Shown here: piece by piece, positions 34,439-43,911 of the stretch
How positions within the stretch are numbered: the first letter of the stretch is position 1
How the letters are laid out: the number at the start of each line of letters is the position of its first letter
NCBI RefSeq assembly: GCF_002531575.1
Contig: NZ_NWTI01000004.1
Coordinates: 248,001-312,000 of the forward strand
Length of the DNA: 64,000 nucleotides
Origin: Bradyrhizobium sp. Y36
Lineage (GTDB): Bacteria; Pseudomonadota; Alphaproteobacteria; Rhizobiales; Xanthobacteraceae
Direction of reading: 5' to 3'
Position numbers and translations under genes: made by a program
The notes under the pieces: generated by a model
Database searches by the model: none
Told to the model about the DNA's origin: nothing
What the model saw: the letters and a program-made list of their open reading frames with translations, nothing else

Positions 34439-34744
34439 ATGAACGACACCGTCAGCAAGCCGAAGACGCGGACCAGGACCAAGGTCGAGCGGCCGAAGCT
34501 GCACAAGGTCATCCTGATCAACGACGACTACACGCCGCGTGAATTCGTGACCATGATCCTGAAGGCCGAGTTCCGGATGACCGAGGATCAGGCCTACAAG
34601 GTGATGATCACCGCCCACAAGCTCGGCGCCTGCGTCGTCGCCGTGTTCACCAAGGACGTCGCCGAGACCAAGGCCACCCGCGCCACCGACGCCGGCCGCG
34701 CCAAGGGCTATCCCCTGCTGTTCACGACCGAGCCGGAGGAGTAG
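34439..34744 (+). CDS. clpS: ClpS-type ATP-dependent protease adaptor
   Basis: ClpS binds N-degron substrates and passes them to ClpAP. This 101-residue protein has a flexible basic N-terminus, the core LHKVILINDDYTPREFVTMIL (from about residue 21), YKVMITAHKLGACVVAVFTKD and a C-terminal AETKATRATDAG. The Asp-Asp-Tyr pocket residues and the helix are normal. ATG 34439 has AGGAGG upstream. It follows the DUF190 gene by 45 bp and could be partly co-transcribed; alphaproteobacteria often have two ClpS versions, and which this is cannot be told. Confidence 0.9.
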   Translation: MNDTVSKPKTRTRTKVERPKLHKVILINDDYTPREFVTMILKAEFRMTEDQAYKVMITAHKLGACVVAVFTKDVAETKATRATDAGRAKGYPLLFTTEPEE

Positions 34745-34749
34745 CGGCG

Positions 34750-35709
34750 CTAGCCTCGGCCGCGACGAACACGCGCCGCCTTGCGCGTGCTGCTTTCGGG
34801 TGGATGCTCCTGAACGTGTTTCCAGAATGCCTCCGCCGCAGGCGTCAGCCGCGATCTCGGCCGGAACACGTGGATCTCGATCGGAATCTCCCACTCCCGT
34901 CCGCCGGCCCTCACCAGCTCGCCCGATGCGAGTTGGTCGCCGATCAGGCTCTCCGGAAGCCAGGCCATGCCGCGGCCGGCCTGGACCATGGTGACGAGAA
35001 GCTTGGCGAGATGTGACGTGAACGCCGGCTTCAGCTGCGGCTTCAGCGGCGATGTCGAACGGACCGCTTCGAGGATCTTCCCCATACCGGACTCGGGCCG
35101 GAAGCTAAGGAACTGCGTCGGCGCGGCCTCGGTTCCGGGAAGCCTGAAGCGCGGGATCTTGCCCGATCTCGAAACAGGCACGGATGCCGGGATCAGACGG
35201 TCGTTGCCGACGTGAGCCGAGCGGAATTGCGATGTCGTCACCGCTGCGACCACCGCCGGATGATGATGGCACAGAAGGAAATGCACCTCGCCGGCCAGCA
35301 GCATGCGCTCGCACGCCTCCATGTGGTTGGCGACCAGCTGGACACTCGGCACGAAGGAAAGTTCGGTCTCGATTCCGCGCAGCCAGTCCGGAAAGAAGGT
35401 CAGCGACAGCGCGTTGGTCGATGCGAATTTGAGCACGTCCGACGAGCCCCGCGCCAGCTCCTGGGCCTCGAGACGGCCCGCTGAAAGCCGGCGGATGACG
35501 TCCTCGGCGGTGAGGCGAAACGCCTCGCCCGCGGCCGTGAGGCTCACCGCGTGCGTCGTGCGCTCGAACAGCGCGGCGCCTGCCCACAGCTCCAGCGCCT
35601 TGATCCGGCGGCTGAGCGCCGGCTGCGACGAATTCCTCTGCTCCGCGGCGCGTGAAAAGCTGCGCGTCGCCGCCACCGCGATGAAATCGTGCAGCCAGTT
35701 GATTTCCAT
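34750..35709 (-). CDS. LysR family regulator
   Basis: This 319-residue LTTR has the N-terminal winged helix (WLHDFIAVAATRSFSRAAEQRNSSQPALSRRIKALE, residues about 5-40) and a type 2 periplasmic-like effector domain. It is divergent from the LeuCD-like genes, with a TTATGCA-N5-TGCATAA palindrome between. LTTRs commonly activate the divergent operon and repress themselves; the likely effector is a hydroxy- or dicarboxylic acid. The stop is next to the clpS stop (convergent). Confidence 0.9.
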   Translation of the reverse strand: MEINWLHDFIAVAATRSFSRAAEQRNSSQPALSRRIKALELWAGAALFERTTHAVSLTAAGEAFRLTAEDVIRRLSAGRLEAQELARGSSDVLKFASTNALSLTFFPDWLRGIETELSFVPSVQLVANHMEACERMLLAGEVHFLLCHHHPAVVAAVTTSQFRSAHVGNDRLIPASVPVSRSGKIPRFRLPGTEAAPTQFLSFRPESGMGKILEAVRSTSPLKPQLKPAFTSHLAKLLVTMVQAGRGMAWLPESLIGDQLASGELVRAGGREWEIPIEIHVFRPRSRLTPAAEAFWKHVQEHPPESSTRKAARVRRGRG

Positions 35710-35721
35710 GATCCCGCCCGC

Positions 35722-35740
35722 TTATGCAAATTCTGCATAA
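35722..35740. promoter_or_regulatory. LysR-type operator (TTATGCA-N5-TGCATAA)
   Basis: A perfect 7-bp inverted repeat with a 5-nt spacer, which contains the T-N11-A pattern of LysR sites. It lies 13 nt upstream of the LysR start and about 80 nt upstream of the LeuC-like start, so it could serve both for autoregulation and for activation. Confidence 0.65.
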
Positions 35741-35819
35741 TCATATCATGAGCTGACATTGGATTTCCAGAAGGGGTGCCTGCACGGTCGGGGAAAGTCA
35801 GAAGTCCCATGGAGGCGGA

Positions 35820-37244
35820 ATGTCCGGGCGCACTCTCTACGACAAGCTCATCGACGCGCATGTGGTGCGCAAGATCGACGACGACGGGCTCGTGCTGCTC
35901 TATGTCGATCGCACCGTCCTGAACGAATACACCAGCCCGCAGGCCTTCGCCGGCTTGCGCGCGGCCGGGCGGGAGGTGCGCAACCCCGCCGCGGCGCTCA
36001 TGGTCGTTGACCACGTCAACCCGACCGCGGCCCGCCGCACGCGGCAGATGCCGGATGCCGACGCGACGCGGCAGGTGGACTATTTCGCCGACAATGCCCG
36101 CGATTTCGGGATCGAATATTTCGACATTCTCGATCCGCGCCAGGGCATCGAGCATGTCGTCGCGCCCGAACAGGGCCTCGTGATGCCCGGCATGGTGATC
36201 GCCGCCGGCGACAGTCACACCACCGCCTATGGTGCCTTCGGTGCGCTCGGCTACGGCATCGGCACCTCCGACATTGAGCACTATCTCGCCACATCGACCG
36301 TCCTCTATCGCCGCCTGAAGACGATGCGCATCGACGTGACCGGGCGTCCTTCGCTCGGCATCACGTCAAAGGACATCGTCATGGAGATCATCCGGCGCAT
36401 CGGCGCGGATGGCGCCACCGGATATGCGGTCGAGTTCGCCGGCCCCGCCTTGACCACGATGAGTGTCGAGGCTCGGATCGTGATGTCGATCATGATCGTC
36501 GAGGCCGGTGCGCGTGGCGTCGTGATCGCGCCCGACCAGAAGGTGCTCGATTATCTCGAGGGACGGCCGCGCGCGCCCAAGGGTGAGATGTGGGATCGCG
36601 CCGCACGAGCCTGGTTGCAGCTTCGCTCCGATTCGGACGCGCGCTTCGACCGAGAGATGACGATCGACGCTGGCGAAGTCGCGCCGTTGGTGACCTGGGG
36701 CACGAGCCCGGATCAGGCGATTGCCGTGACCGAACGCATTCCCGATCCCTCCGGCAACGCCACCGCGGAACGCAAGACCGCGGCCACGCGCGCGCTCGCC
36801 TACATGGGCCTCGCGCCGGGAACGCCGATCCAGTCGGTGCCGATCGACTTCGCTTTCATCGGCTCCTGCACCAATTCGCGCATCGAGGATTTGCGCGACG
36901 CCGCTCAAATCTTCAGGGGCCGCCGCGTCGCCTCAGGCGTCCGCGCCATTGTGGTCCCCGGTTCGACCCAGGTTCGCGCGCAGGCCGAAGCGGAAGGCAT
37001 CGCGCAGATCCTGATCGACGCGGGCGTGGAGTGGCGGCAGTCCGGCTGCTCGATGTGCCTTGCGATGAACGACGATATTCTCGCGCCGGGCCAGCGCTCG
37101 GCCTCCTCCACCAACCGCAATTTCGAGGGACGCCAGGGCCCTGGTGCGCGCACGCATCTGATGAGCCCGGCGATGGTCGCGGCCGCCGCCGTCACCGGCC
37201 GCATCACCGACGTGCGCGAGCTGATCGGAGGAGACGCGCCATGA
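35820..37244 (+). CDS. LeuC-like hydro-lyase large subunit (aconitase superfamily)
   Basis: This is a 474-residue [4Fe-4S] hydro-lyase large subunit of the 3-isopropylmalate/citramalate dehydratase group. Cluster ligands are visible: Cys in FIGSCTNSR and the two Cys in SGCSMC. The substrate motif GDSHTTAYGAFGALGYGIGTSD is at about 131-153. The following small subunit overlaps by 4 bp. A LysR regulator lies upstream and a 2-hydroxycarboxylate transporter downstream, so a catabolic role for (for example) a methylmalate or dimethylmaleate-type acid is more likely than leucine biosynthesis; this is inference. ATG 35820 has GGAGGCGG upstream. Confidence 0.88.
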   Translation: MSGRTLYDKLIDAHVVRKIDDDGLVLLYVDRTVLNEYTSPQAFAGLRAAGREVRNPAAALMVVDHVNPTAARRTRQMPDADATRQVDYFADNARDFGIEYFDILDPRQGIEHVVAPEQGLVMPGMVIAAGDSHTTAYGAFGALGYGIGTSDIEHYLATSTVLYRRLKTMRIDVTGRPSLGITSKDIVMEIIRRIGADGATGYAVEFAGPALTTMSVEARIVMSIMIVEAGARGVVIAPDQKVLDYLEGRPRAPKGEMWDRAARAWLQLRSDSDARFDREMTIDAGEVAPLVTWGTSPDQAIAVTERIPDPSGNATAERKTAATRALAYMGLAPGTPIQSVPIDFAFIGSCTNSRIEDLRDAAQIFRGRRVASGVRAIVVPGSTQVRAQAEAEGIAQILIDAGVEWRQSGCSMCLAMNDDILAPGQRSASSTNRNFEGRQGPGARTHLMSPAMVAAAAVTGRITDVRELIGGDAP

Positions 37245-37843
37245 CGCCGTTCCATCACGTGTCCGGCGTTGCCGCGCCGATGACGACGCCCAACATCGAC
37301 ACCGACGTGATCATGCCGAAGATGTTCCTGAAGGGTGTCGATCGCAGCGGCCTCGGCCATGGCGCCTTCAACCTGCTGCGGTTCAATGCGGGCCGGCCGA
37401 ATCCGGACTTCATCCTGAACACAGACGGGTATCGCGAGGCCTGCTTTCTCGTCGTCGGCGCGAATTTCGGCTGCGGGTCGAGCCGCGAACATGCGGTCTG
37501 GGGTCTCCTGCAACTCGGCATCCGCGCCCTGATCGGCACCACCTTCGCCGGCATCTTCAGCGACAATTGCGCCAATAACGGCCTGCTGACCATCAGTCTC
37601 GACGCAGCCACCGTCAGTGGGATCGCCGACATCGTCGCAAACCCCGCGCGCAATCGCCTCAGCATCGACCTCGAACAGCAACTGATCCGCATCGACGGCG
37701 GCGGCACCGTGCCCTTCCCGATCGAGCCCGCGCGGAAACAAGCGTTCCTCACCGGAGGCGACGCGATCAGCTCCACGCTCGTCTTTGCCGACGACATCAG
37801 CGCCTTCGAGCGGCGGCACTGGGCGGACAATCCCTGGTTCTGA
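37241..37843 (+). CDS. LeuD-like hydro-lyase small subunit
   Basis: This 200-residue partner subunit carries the swivelling domain of the aconitase superfamily. Motifs are NIDTDVIMPKMFL near the start (substrate region) and NFGCGSSREHAVWGLLQLGI (about 73-92). The ATG overlaps the large-subunit stop (ATGA), so the two chains are coupled and should form the heterodimer. A 2-hydroxycarboxylate transporter follows 46 bp downstream. Confidence 0.9.
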   Translation: MTPFHHVSGVAAPMTTPNIDTDVIMPKMFLKGVDRSGLGHGAFNLLRFNAGRPNPDFILNTDGYREACFLVVGANFGCGSSREHAVWGLLQLGIRALIGTTFAGIFSDNCANNGLLTISLDAATVSGIADIVANPARNRLSIDLEQQLIRIDGGGTVPFPIEPARKQAFLTGGDAISSTLVFADDISAFERRHWADNPWF

Positions 37844-37889
37844 AGCGAACACAGGGTCAATCAAAACGAAGCAGCAGAGGGAGGCTTTC

Positions 37890-39212
37890 TTGACCGACAC
37901 CACCATGAAGCTCGACGACACGGTGCAGGCCGCTCCGTCGTCCGCGCGCGCATCGCTCAGGATCGGTCCGCTGCCGATCACGGTCTATCTCGCGGCCGTG
38001 CTGGTTTGCGCGGCCGCCATCTACACCGGCAAGCTTCCGAACGACGTGATCGGCGGCCTCTCGGTTCTGATGCTGCTCGGCTTCCTGCTCGGCAAGCTCG
38101 GCCAGACCGTTCCGGTGTTGAACCGGATCGGCGGCACCGCGATCCTGTGCCTGTTCGTGCCGGCCGCGCTGGTCGCTTACGGGCTGATGCCGGAGCCGGC
38201 GCTCAAGGCGATCGCGACGACCTTCCGCACCGCCAATTTCCAGTATTTCTTCATCGCCTGTCTGGTCGCAGGCTCGATCCTCGGCATGCCCCATCGCGTC
38301 CTGGTGCAAGGCTTCATCCGGATGTTCGTGCCGCTGCTGGTCGGCACGCTGAGTGCGATCGCCGTGGGCATTACCGTCGGGCTGCTGTTCGGCCACAGCC
38401 CGAAGGAGACGTTCTTCTTCGTGATCATCCCGATCGTGGGCGGCGGCCTTGCCGAAGGCGTGCTGCCGCTGTCGATCGCCTATTCGGAGATGCTGCACCG
38501 GCCGCAGGCAGACCTGGTGGCGCAGATGGTGCCCGCCGCCCTGCTCGGCAACGTCGTTGCCATCGTCGCAGCCGGGCTGCTTGCGCGCCTCGGGGAAAAA
38601 CGCCGCGACCTCAACGGTCAGGGCATGCTGGTCAAGACCGGCGACAACGACATTCTCGGTCCCGCGCGAACCGATCAGCCCATCGACCTTGCGCTGCTGG
38701 GCGCGGGCATCGTGCTGTCCTGCGTGCTGTTCGTGCTCGGCATGGCGCTTGCGCCCCATACCGGCATCCCCGGCCCGATCCTGATGATCATCGCCGCGGT
38801 CGCGCTCAAGCTGACGAAGCTGCTGCCGGCGGAGATGGAGCTCGGCGCCTACCAGATCAACAAGTTCATGTCGACCAACCTCACCTTCGCGATCCTGGTC
38901 GCGATGGGAACGTTGCTGGTATCGTGGCAGCAGCTCGTGGCCTCGTTCAATCCCGGCTACATCGCCGTCTGCACCACGACGGTGCTGGCGATGGTGGCAT
39001 CCGGCTTCTTCGTCGGAAAATGGCTCAACATGTATCCGGTCGAAGCTGCGATCGTGACCGCTTGTCATTCCGGGCTCGGCGGCACCGGCGACGTCGCCAT
39101 CCTCGGCGCAGCCGACCGCATGGGTCTGATGGCCTTCGCCCAGATCGCAACGCGCGTCGGGGGTGCCATCATGATCGTGATCGCGACGCTCGCGATGAAG
39201 GTGGCTTACTAG
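37890..39212 (+). CDS. 2-hydroxycarboxylate transporter (CitS/2HCT family)
   Basis: This 440-residue secondary transporter has about eleven helices and belongs to the 2HCT family (citrate, malate and related symporters or exchangers). Family motifs are IVGGGLAEGVLPLS in the first half and HSGLGGTGDVAIL near the C-terminus, the two reentrant GG-loop motifs. TTG 37890 is chosen because GGGAGG lies five bases upstream; the in-frame ATG at 37905 is too far from it. It follows the LeuCD-like genes and probably imports their substrate. The counter-ion is not determined. Confidence 0.88.
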   Translation: MTDTTMKLDDTVQAAPSSARASLRIGPLPITVYLAAVLVCAAAIYTGKLPNDVIGGLSVLMLLGFLLGKLGQTVPVLNRIGGTAILCLFVPAALVAYGLMPEPALKAIATTFRTANFQYFFIACLVAGSILGMPHRVLVQGFIRMFVPLLVGTLSAIAVGITVGLLFGHSPKETFFFVIIPIVGGGLAEGVLPLSIAYSEMLHRPQADLVAQMVPAALLGNVVAIVAAGLLARLGEKRRDLNGQGMLVKTGDNDILGPARTDQPIDLALLGAGIVLSCVLFVLGMALAPHTGIPGPILMIIAAVALKLTKLLPAEMELGAYQINKFMSTNLTFAILVAMGTLLVSWQQLVASFNPGYIAVCTTTVLAMVASGFFVGKWLNMYPVEAAIVTACHSGLGGTGDVAILGAADRMGLMAFAQIATRVGGAIMIVIATLAMKVAY

Positions 39213-39254
39213 GGCGCGTTGGCGCGGCGGCGGACGGTCACGTCTGACGCCGCG

Positions 39255-40445
39255 TCACGCCATCACCACCGGCGTCTCCTCGCCGAGCCCATACACGCGC
39301 TGCGCCTTCGAGAATCCGGCGATCGGAAACTCGCCGAGCTCGCGCCAGTCGTGGCGGCAGGCCTTGGCAAAGCCTTCCGAGGCGACGACCGTCCGCCCCA
39401 GGCGGCTCGTGATCTTCTCGAGCCGTGCCGCGAGATTGACGGCGGGGCCGATGCAGGTGAAGTCGAGCCGGTTGCCGCCGCCGATATTGCCGTAGAGGAT
39501 GTTGCCGACGTGGAGCGCGACGCCGAAGCGGAAGCGCTCGACGACGTCGCCGACCGGAAAGGCCAGCGCCTCGACGCTGGCGCGGGATTCGTGCGCGGCC
39601 TCCAGCACGCGCGCGCAGACATGGGTGGCATCGCCGACATATTCGTCGATCGGAAACACCGCGAGCAGGCCGTCACCCATGAACTTCAGGACCTCGCCGC
39701 CATGGCCCCGGATCGCGGTGACCTGACAGTCGAAATAGTGATTGAGGATCTGGACCACCGTTTCAGGCGGCAGCCGGTCCGACAGCGCCGTGAAGCCGCG
39801 CAGATCCGACAGCCAGATCGCGGCCTGCATCGTGTCGTTGTGACCGCGCCGGATCTGGCCACCGAGGATGCGCGCACCGGCGCGGTTGCCGACATAGGTG
39901 TCGAGCAGCATCTCGGCGGTACGGCGCAGGCTGATGATCTCGGCAACGCGCGCCAGCGGCGTCACGATGGAGCGGATGGCTGCGACATGATCGTCGGTGA
40001 AGCCGCCGGGATGTCGCGTCACCCAGCTCGTCGCGTGGACCGAGCCGTCGAGAAACGGCATCGGCACCGCGAGATAGTCGGTCGCCCCTTCGGCGCGCAG
40101 GTCGTCAAGGATCGGAAACCGTGCGTTGTCGGCATCGCCGATGCGCCCCCTGACCTCGATCCCCTGCTCGAACACGATGCGGAGCGGGCTCGCGGCGAAT
40201 TCGGGCGTGTCCAGGATCTCGAAATCAACGGTGCCGATCTCGACCTCCTGGCCCTGCCGCCAGATGAAGTTGCGGCCGAAAATTTCAGGATGCAGCGTGC
40301 GGATGAAGATGCCGAACCGCCACAGCGGCAGGCCGGCTGCAACCAGATGCTCGCAGACGTCGGCGATCATCTCGGCCGGGGTCCCGGCCGACCTCGCGCC
40401 GTCGATCAGCCAGTTGGTGATGCGCTGGAGCTCGGAGCTTTGCAT
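39255..40445 (-). CDS. Class III adenylate/guanylate cyclase
   Basis: This 396-residue protein has an N-terminal sensory region of about 200 residues and a C-terminal cyclase catalytic domain. The domain has WLSDLRGFTALSD (first metal Asp), KFMGDGLLAVF (second metal Asp) and NLAARLEKI (transition-state Asn and Arg). It would produce cAMP (or cGMP) in response to an unknown signal; no membrane segment is apparent. ATG 40445 has no clear ribosome site. It is a single-gene unit convergent with the 2HCT transporter. Confidence 0.9.
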   Translation of the reverse strand: MQSSELQRITNWLIDGARSAGTPAEMIADVCEHLVAAGLPLWRFGIFIRTLHPEIFGRNFIWRQGQEVEIGTVDFEILDTPEFAASPLRIVFEQGIEVRGRIGDADNARFPILDDLRAEGATDYLAVPMPFLDGSVHATSWVTRHPGGFTDDHVAAIRSIVTPLARVAEIISLRRTAEMLLDTYVGNRAGARILGGQIRRGHNDTMQAAIWLSDLRGFTALSDRLPPETVVQILNHYFDCQVTAIRGHGGEVLKFMGDGLLAVFPIDEYVGDATHVCARVLEAAHESRASVEALAFPVGDVVERFRFGVALHVGNILYGNIGGGNRLDFTCIGPAVNLAARLEKITSRLGRTVVASEGFAKACRHDWRELGEFPIAGFSKAQRVYGLGEETPVVMA

Positions 40446-40520
40446 GTCCGCATTTGCGGACGAAGTTGCGGGATCGTCAAGCTGCGCGGTGGGCTAGTAC
40501 CGCGACACGACAATTGTTTG

Positions 40521-41609
40521 CTAGCGCCCCACCTGGCCGCGGTCGCGCAAAAAGTGATCCGCCAGCACGCAGGCCATCATGGCTTCGCCGACCGGGACGG
40601 CGCGGATGCCGACGCAGGGGTCGTGGCGGCCCTTGGTGAAGATCTCGGTGTCGGCCCCCTTGCGATCGACGGTGAGACGCGGCTGCAGGATCGACGAGGT
40701 CGGCTTCACCGCGAAGCGGACCACGATCGGCTGTCCCGTGGAGATGCCGCCCAGAACGCCGCCGGCATGGTTGGACAGGAAGCGCGTGCCGTCATTGCCG
40801 GTGCGCATCTCGTCGGCGTTCTCTTCCCCGGTCAATTCCGCCGCGCCGAAACCGGCGCCGATCTCGACGCCCTTCACGGCGTTGATGGTCATCATCGCAC
40901 CCGCCAGATCGGAATCGAGCTTGGCGTAGATCGGCGCGCCAAGGCCGGCCGGCACGCCTTCGGCGACGACCTCGATCACCGCGCCGATCGAGGAGCCGCT
41001 CTTGCGGATGCCGTCGAGATAGGTCTCGAAGAACGCGGCCTTGTCCTTGTCCGGACAGAAGAACGGATTCTTGGCGATCTCGTCCCAGTCCCACTTCGCG
41101 CGGTCGATCTTGTGCGGACCGATCTGCACCAGCGCGCCGCGCACCTTGACGTCGGGCAGCACTTTTCGCGCGATGGCCCCGGCGGCAACCCGCGTCGCGG
41201 TCTCGCGCGCCGAGGAGCGGCCGCCACCGCGATAATCGCGCAGGCCGTATTTGGCCTCATAGGTGAAGTCGGCGTGACCGGGCCGAAACTTGTCCTTGAT
41301 CTCGGAATAGTCCTTCGAGCGCTGGTCGGTGTTCTCGATCAGGAGCCCGATCGGCGTGCCCGTCGTCACCTGCACCCCGGTCTCCGGATGCGCCATCACG
41401 CCGGACAGAATCTTGACCTGATCCGGCTCCTGGCGCTGCGTGGTGAAGCGCGACTGGCCCGGACGGCGGCGGTCGAGGTCGCCCTGGATGTCGGCCTCGG
41501 TGAGCGGGATCATGGGCGGGCAGCCGTCGACCACGCAGCCGATGGCCACCCCGTGGCTCTCGCCGAAGGTGGTGACGCGGAACATGTGGCCGAAGGTGTT
41601 GAAGGACAT
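40521..41609 (-). CDS. aroC: Chorismate synthase
   Basis: AroC makes chorismate from 5-enolpyruvylshikimate 3-phosphate, the last common step to aromatic amino acids, using reduced FMN. The 362-residue protein starts [19 protein letters not shown], contains [30 protein letters not shown] and a normal C-terminus with KPTSS and [17 protein letters not shown]. It ends the fabI-phosphatase-aroC run on the minus strand, with a short palindromic remnant just upstream of it. Confidence 0.97.
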   Translation of the reverse strand: MSFNTFGHMFRVTTFGESHGVAIGCVVDGCPPMIPLTEADIQGDLDRRRPGQSRFTTQRQEPDQVKILSGVMAHPETGVQVTTGTPIGLLIENTDQRSKDYSEIKDKFRPGHADFTYEAKYGLRDYRGGGRSSARETATRVAAGAIARKVLPDVKVRGALVQIGPHKIDRAKWDWDEIAKNPFFCPDKDKAAFFETYLDGIRKSGSSIGAVIEVVAEGVPAGLGAPIYAKLDSDLAGAMMTINAVKGVEIGAGFGAAELTGEENADEMRTGNDGTRFLSNHAGGVLGGISTGQPIVVRFAVKPTSSILQPRLTVDRKGADTEIFTKGRHDPCVGIRAVPVGEAMMACVLADHFLRDRGQVGR

Positions 41610-41683
41610 CCGTCTCTAGCTCGTAAGTCGGTTCTGACTTGTGGTAGCGCCCGGAAACACTGCATTCAACCCTGTTCCATCAT

Positions 41684-41703
41684 CCGGGGCGCCCCGGAAT
41701 GAC
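41684..41703. repeat. Short palindromic repeat remnant
   Basis: CCGGGGCGCCCCGG with a right side CCGGAATGACG is a fragment of the CATTCCGGG-type extragenic repeat also seen at 53405 and 54418. It lies between aroC and the histidine phosphatase gene. Confidence 0.45.
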
Positions 41704-41714
41704 GAAGGCTGAGC

Positions 41715-42314
41715 CTAACTGAACTTCTCCAGCCGCCCGTCGCGAAACACGTACACCGCGCCCTGCTCGATAAAGAGCTCGGCCGCGCTGACCGGGGTCT
41801 CCAGCCCGAGCGAAACCATCAAAGCCCGGCAGGTCCCGCCATGGGCGACCGCGACGGTGTCGGTCTGCAGCTGGTCGTACCAGGCGCGCACGCGGACCTG
41901 AACGTCGGCATAGGTCTCCCCGCCGGCGGGGCCCACGGTCCATTTGTCGGCGAGACGCCGGGCGTACACGTCGGGATCAGTCGCCTCGCTCTCGGCCAGC
42001 GTCAGCCCTTCCCAGCTGCCATAGCCGATCTCGCGCAGCCGGTCGTCGAGCGCATAGTCGGCAACCGGCAGCTCGAGTTGGCCGCGCGCGAGTTCCATGG
42101 TCTGGCGCGCACGGCCGAGCGGGCTCGACACGTAAGGCAACGAAGCCTTGTCGCGCCCCTCGCGCTTGAACAGGTCGGCGAGAATGCGGCCCGCCTGTAC
42201 GGCCTGGCCGCGCCCGCGCGCGTTCAGCGGAATGTCCTTGGTGCCCTGAAGCCTGCCGAGCGCGTTCCACTCGGTCTCGCCGTGGCGAAGATAGTAGATC
42301 GTGGGCACGGCCAT
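41715..42314 (-). CDS. Histidine phosphatase family protein (phosphoglycerate mutase-like)
   Basis: This 199-residue enzyme carries the RHGETEW signature with the catalytic His near residue 11 and a second His motif AHGGTCR at about 158-164. It belongs to the large family that includes cofactor-dependent mutases and various phosphatases; a phosphatase is more likely from the sequence. It is 13 bp downstream of fabI and 105 bp upstream of aroC. The substrate is unknown. Confidence 0.87.
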   Translation of the reverse strand: MAVPTIYYLRHGETEWNALGRLQGTKDIPLNARGRGQAVQAGRILADLFKREGRDKASLPYVSSPLGRARQTMELARGQLELPVADYALDDRLREIGYGSWEGLTLAESEATDPDVYARRLADKWTVGPAGGETYADVQVRVRAWYDQLQTDTVAVAHGGTCRALMVSLGLETPVSAAELFIEQGAVYVFRDGRLEKFS

Positions 42315-42327
42315 TCCGGATTTAGCG

Positions 42328-43143
42328 CTAGTCCTTCCCGCCGAACGAGATATCCGGCGCGTCGGGCCGCTTCATGCCGAGCACGTGATAGCCGGAATCG
42401 ACGTGATGCACCTCGCCGGTGACGCCGCGCGAGAGATCGGAGAGCAGATACAGCGCGCTACCGCCGACGTCCTCGGTCGACACGTTGCGCCGCATCGGCG
42501 AATTGTTCTCGTTCCACTTCAGGATATAGCGGAAGTCGCCGATGCCGGATGCCGCGAGCGTCTTGATCGGGCCTGCCGAGATCGCGTTGACGCGGATGTT
42601 CTTCTCGCCGAGATCGGCGGCGAGATAGCGCACGCTGGCCTCGAGGGCCGCCTTGGCGACGCCCATCACGTTGTAATGCGGCATCCACTTCTCGGCGCCG
42701 TAATAGCTGAGGGTGATGAGCGAGCCGCCGTCCGTCATCAGCTTCTCGGCGCGCTGCGCCACGGCCGTGAACGAGTAGCAGGAGATCAGCATCGACTTGG
42801 AGAAGTTCTCTGCCGTGGTATCGACGTAGCGGCCGTCGAGCTGCTCGCCATAGGCGATCGCGTGCACCAGGAAGTCGATCTTGCCCCACTTCTCCTTCAG
42901 CACCGCGAACGCAGCATCGATGGTCGCGGCATCGGTGACGTCGCAATGGCCGAGCACGAGACCACCGATCTCGGCGGCGAGCGGCTCGACGCGCTTCTTC
43001 AGCGCATCGCCCTGATAGGTGAAGGCGAGCTCGGCGCCGGCGGCGTGGCATGCCTTGGCGATGCCCCAGGCGATCGAGCGGTTGTTGGCGAGGCCGAGGA
43101 TCACTCCGCGCTTGCCCTGCATCAGACCTGAATTCTGCGCCAT
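42328..43143 (-). CDS. fabI: Enoyl-ACP reductase (NADH)
   Basis: FabI reduces trans-2-enoyl-ACP in the last step of the fatty acid elongation cycle and is the triclosan target. The 271-residue protein has GLANNRSIAWGIA (NADH binding), the active-site Tyr and Lys in MPHYNVMGVAKAALE, and SAGPIKTLAASGIG. The length is normal. It heads the minus-strand run fabI, phosphatase, aroC. The start ATG at 43143 has a weak site (GGGA). Confidence 0.96.
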   Translation of the reverse strand: MAQNSGLMQGKRGVILGLANNRSIAWGIAKACHAAGAELAFTYQGDALKKRVEPLAAEIGGLVLGHCDVTDAATIDAAFAVLKEKWGKIDFLVHAIAYGEQLDGRYVDTTAENFSKSMLISCYSFTAVAQRAEKLMTDGGSLITLSYYGAEKWMPHYNVMGVAKAALEASVRYLAADLGEKNIRVNAISAGPIKTLAASGIGDFRYILKWNENNSPMRRNVSTEDVGGSALYLLSDLSRGVTGEVHHVDSGYHVLGMKRPDAPDISFGGKD

Positions 43144-43316
43144 TTCTGAACGTCCCGTCGCACTCTTGGTAAGGTCTGGAGGTACACCAGCCCTCCCCTG
43201 CGGTACAGCCCTAATACGCCGCGTTAACGCTGTTTCGAGCGCCGGAATAGCCGTTCCATTCGGGTGTTATGATCGCTATGGGCGCTCGCGCCCGACATCA
43301 GGACGTCAAGACCGCA

Positions 43317-43805
43317 ATGAGCGCGTTTCGCCAGAGTGTGGAAGCCATGATCCCGGCGTTGCGCCGCTACGCCCGCGCGCTGACGCGCGATGCGGACGCG
43401 GCCGACGATCTGGTGCAGGACACGCTGGTGCGGGCGCTGCGTTCGGAGCGCTTGTTTCTCGGGGGCGATGTCAGGAGCTGGCTCTACACGATCCTGACCA
43501 ACCTCAACAAGAATCGACGGCGTTCACTGGCACGGCGGCCGCAATTCATGCAGCTGACGGAGAACAACCCGGATGCCAGCGGCACCGAAGCCGAAGGGCG
43601 CGACATCGAGAGGGCGCTGGCGACGCTGGTCGAGGAGCAGCGCTCGGTGCTGCTGCTGGTGATGCTGGAGGGCATGAGCTACCGCGAGGTCGCCGACATC
43701 CAGGGCGTGCCGATCGGCACCGTGATGTCACGCCTCGCCCGCGCCCGCGCCCACGTCAAGGCCTCGCTGGAGGGCGAGCGCCCGGCGCTCAGGCGGGTGA
43801 AATGA
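43317..43805 (+). CDS. ECF-type RNA polymerase sigma factor
   Basis: This 162-residue ECF sigma factor has region 2 (RRYARALTRDADAADDLVQDTLVRALR) and region 4 (YREVADIQGVPIGTVMSRLARARAHVK). It is divergent from fabI and is followed by a gene for a membrane anti-sigma factor, so release of sigma on a signal is likely. I chose the ATG at 43317 (AGGACG upstream), but an earlier ATG at 43269 is possible. The sigma group and the promoters it recognises are unknown. Confidence 0.9.
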   Translation: MSAFRQSVEAMIPALRRYARALTRDADAADDLVQDTLVRALRSERLFLGGDVRSWLYTILTNLNKNRRRSLARRPQFMQLTENNPDASGTEAEGRDIERALATLVEEQRSVLLLVMLEGMSYREVADIQGVPIGTVMSRLARARAHVKASLEGERPALRRVK

Positions 43806-43911
43806 TGGCAGGGTTGATGCATCGCGTAGTGTCCGCATGCAGTTCTTCGATGCAGCGAACGAAATTGAGCTTTGAACGACTTTTAGGGCCACAGAGCCAG
43901 AGACGATCAAT

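Noticed and set aside
39219..41702. 827-codon plus-strand frame opposite the cyclase and aroC
   Set aside because: Antisense shadow; aroC and the cyclase are certain by motif.
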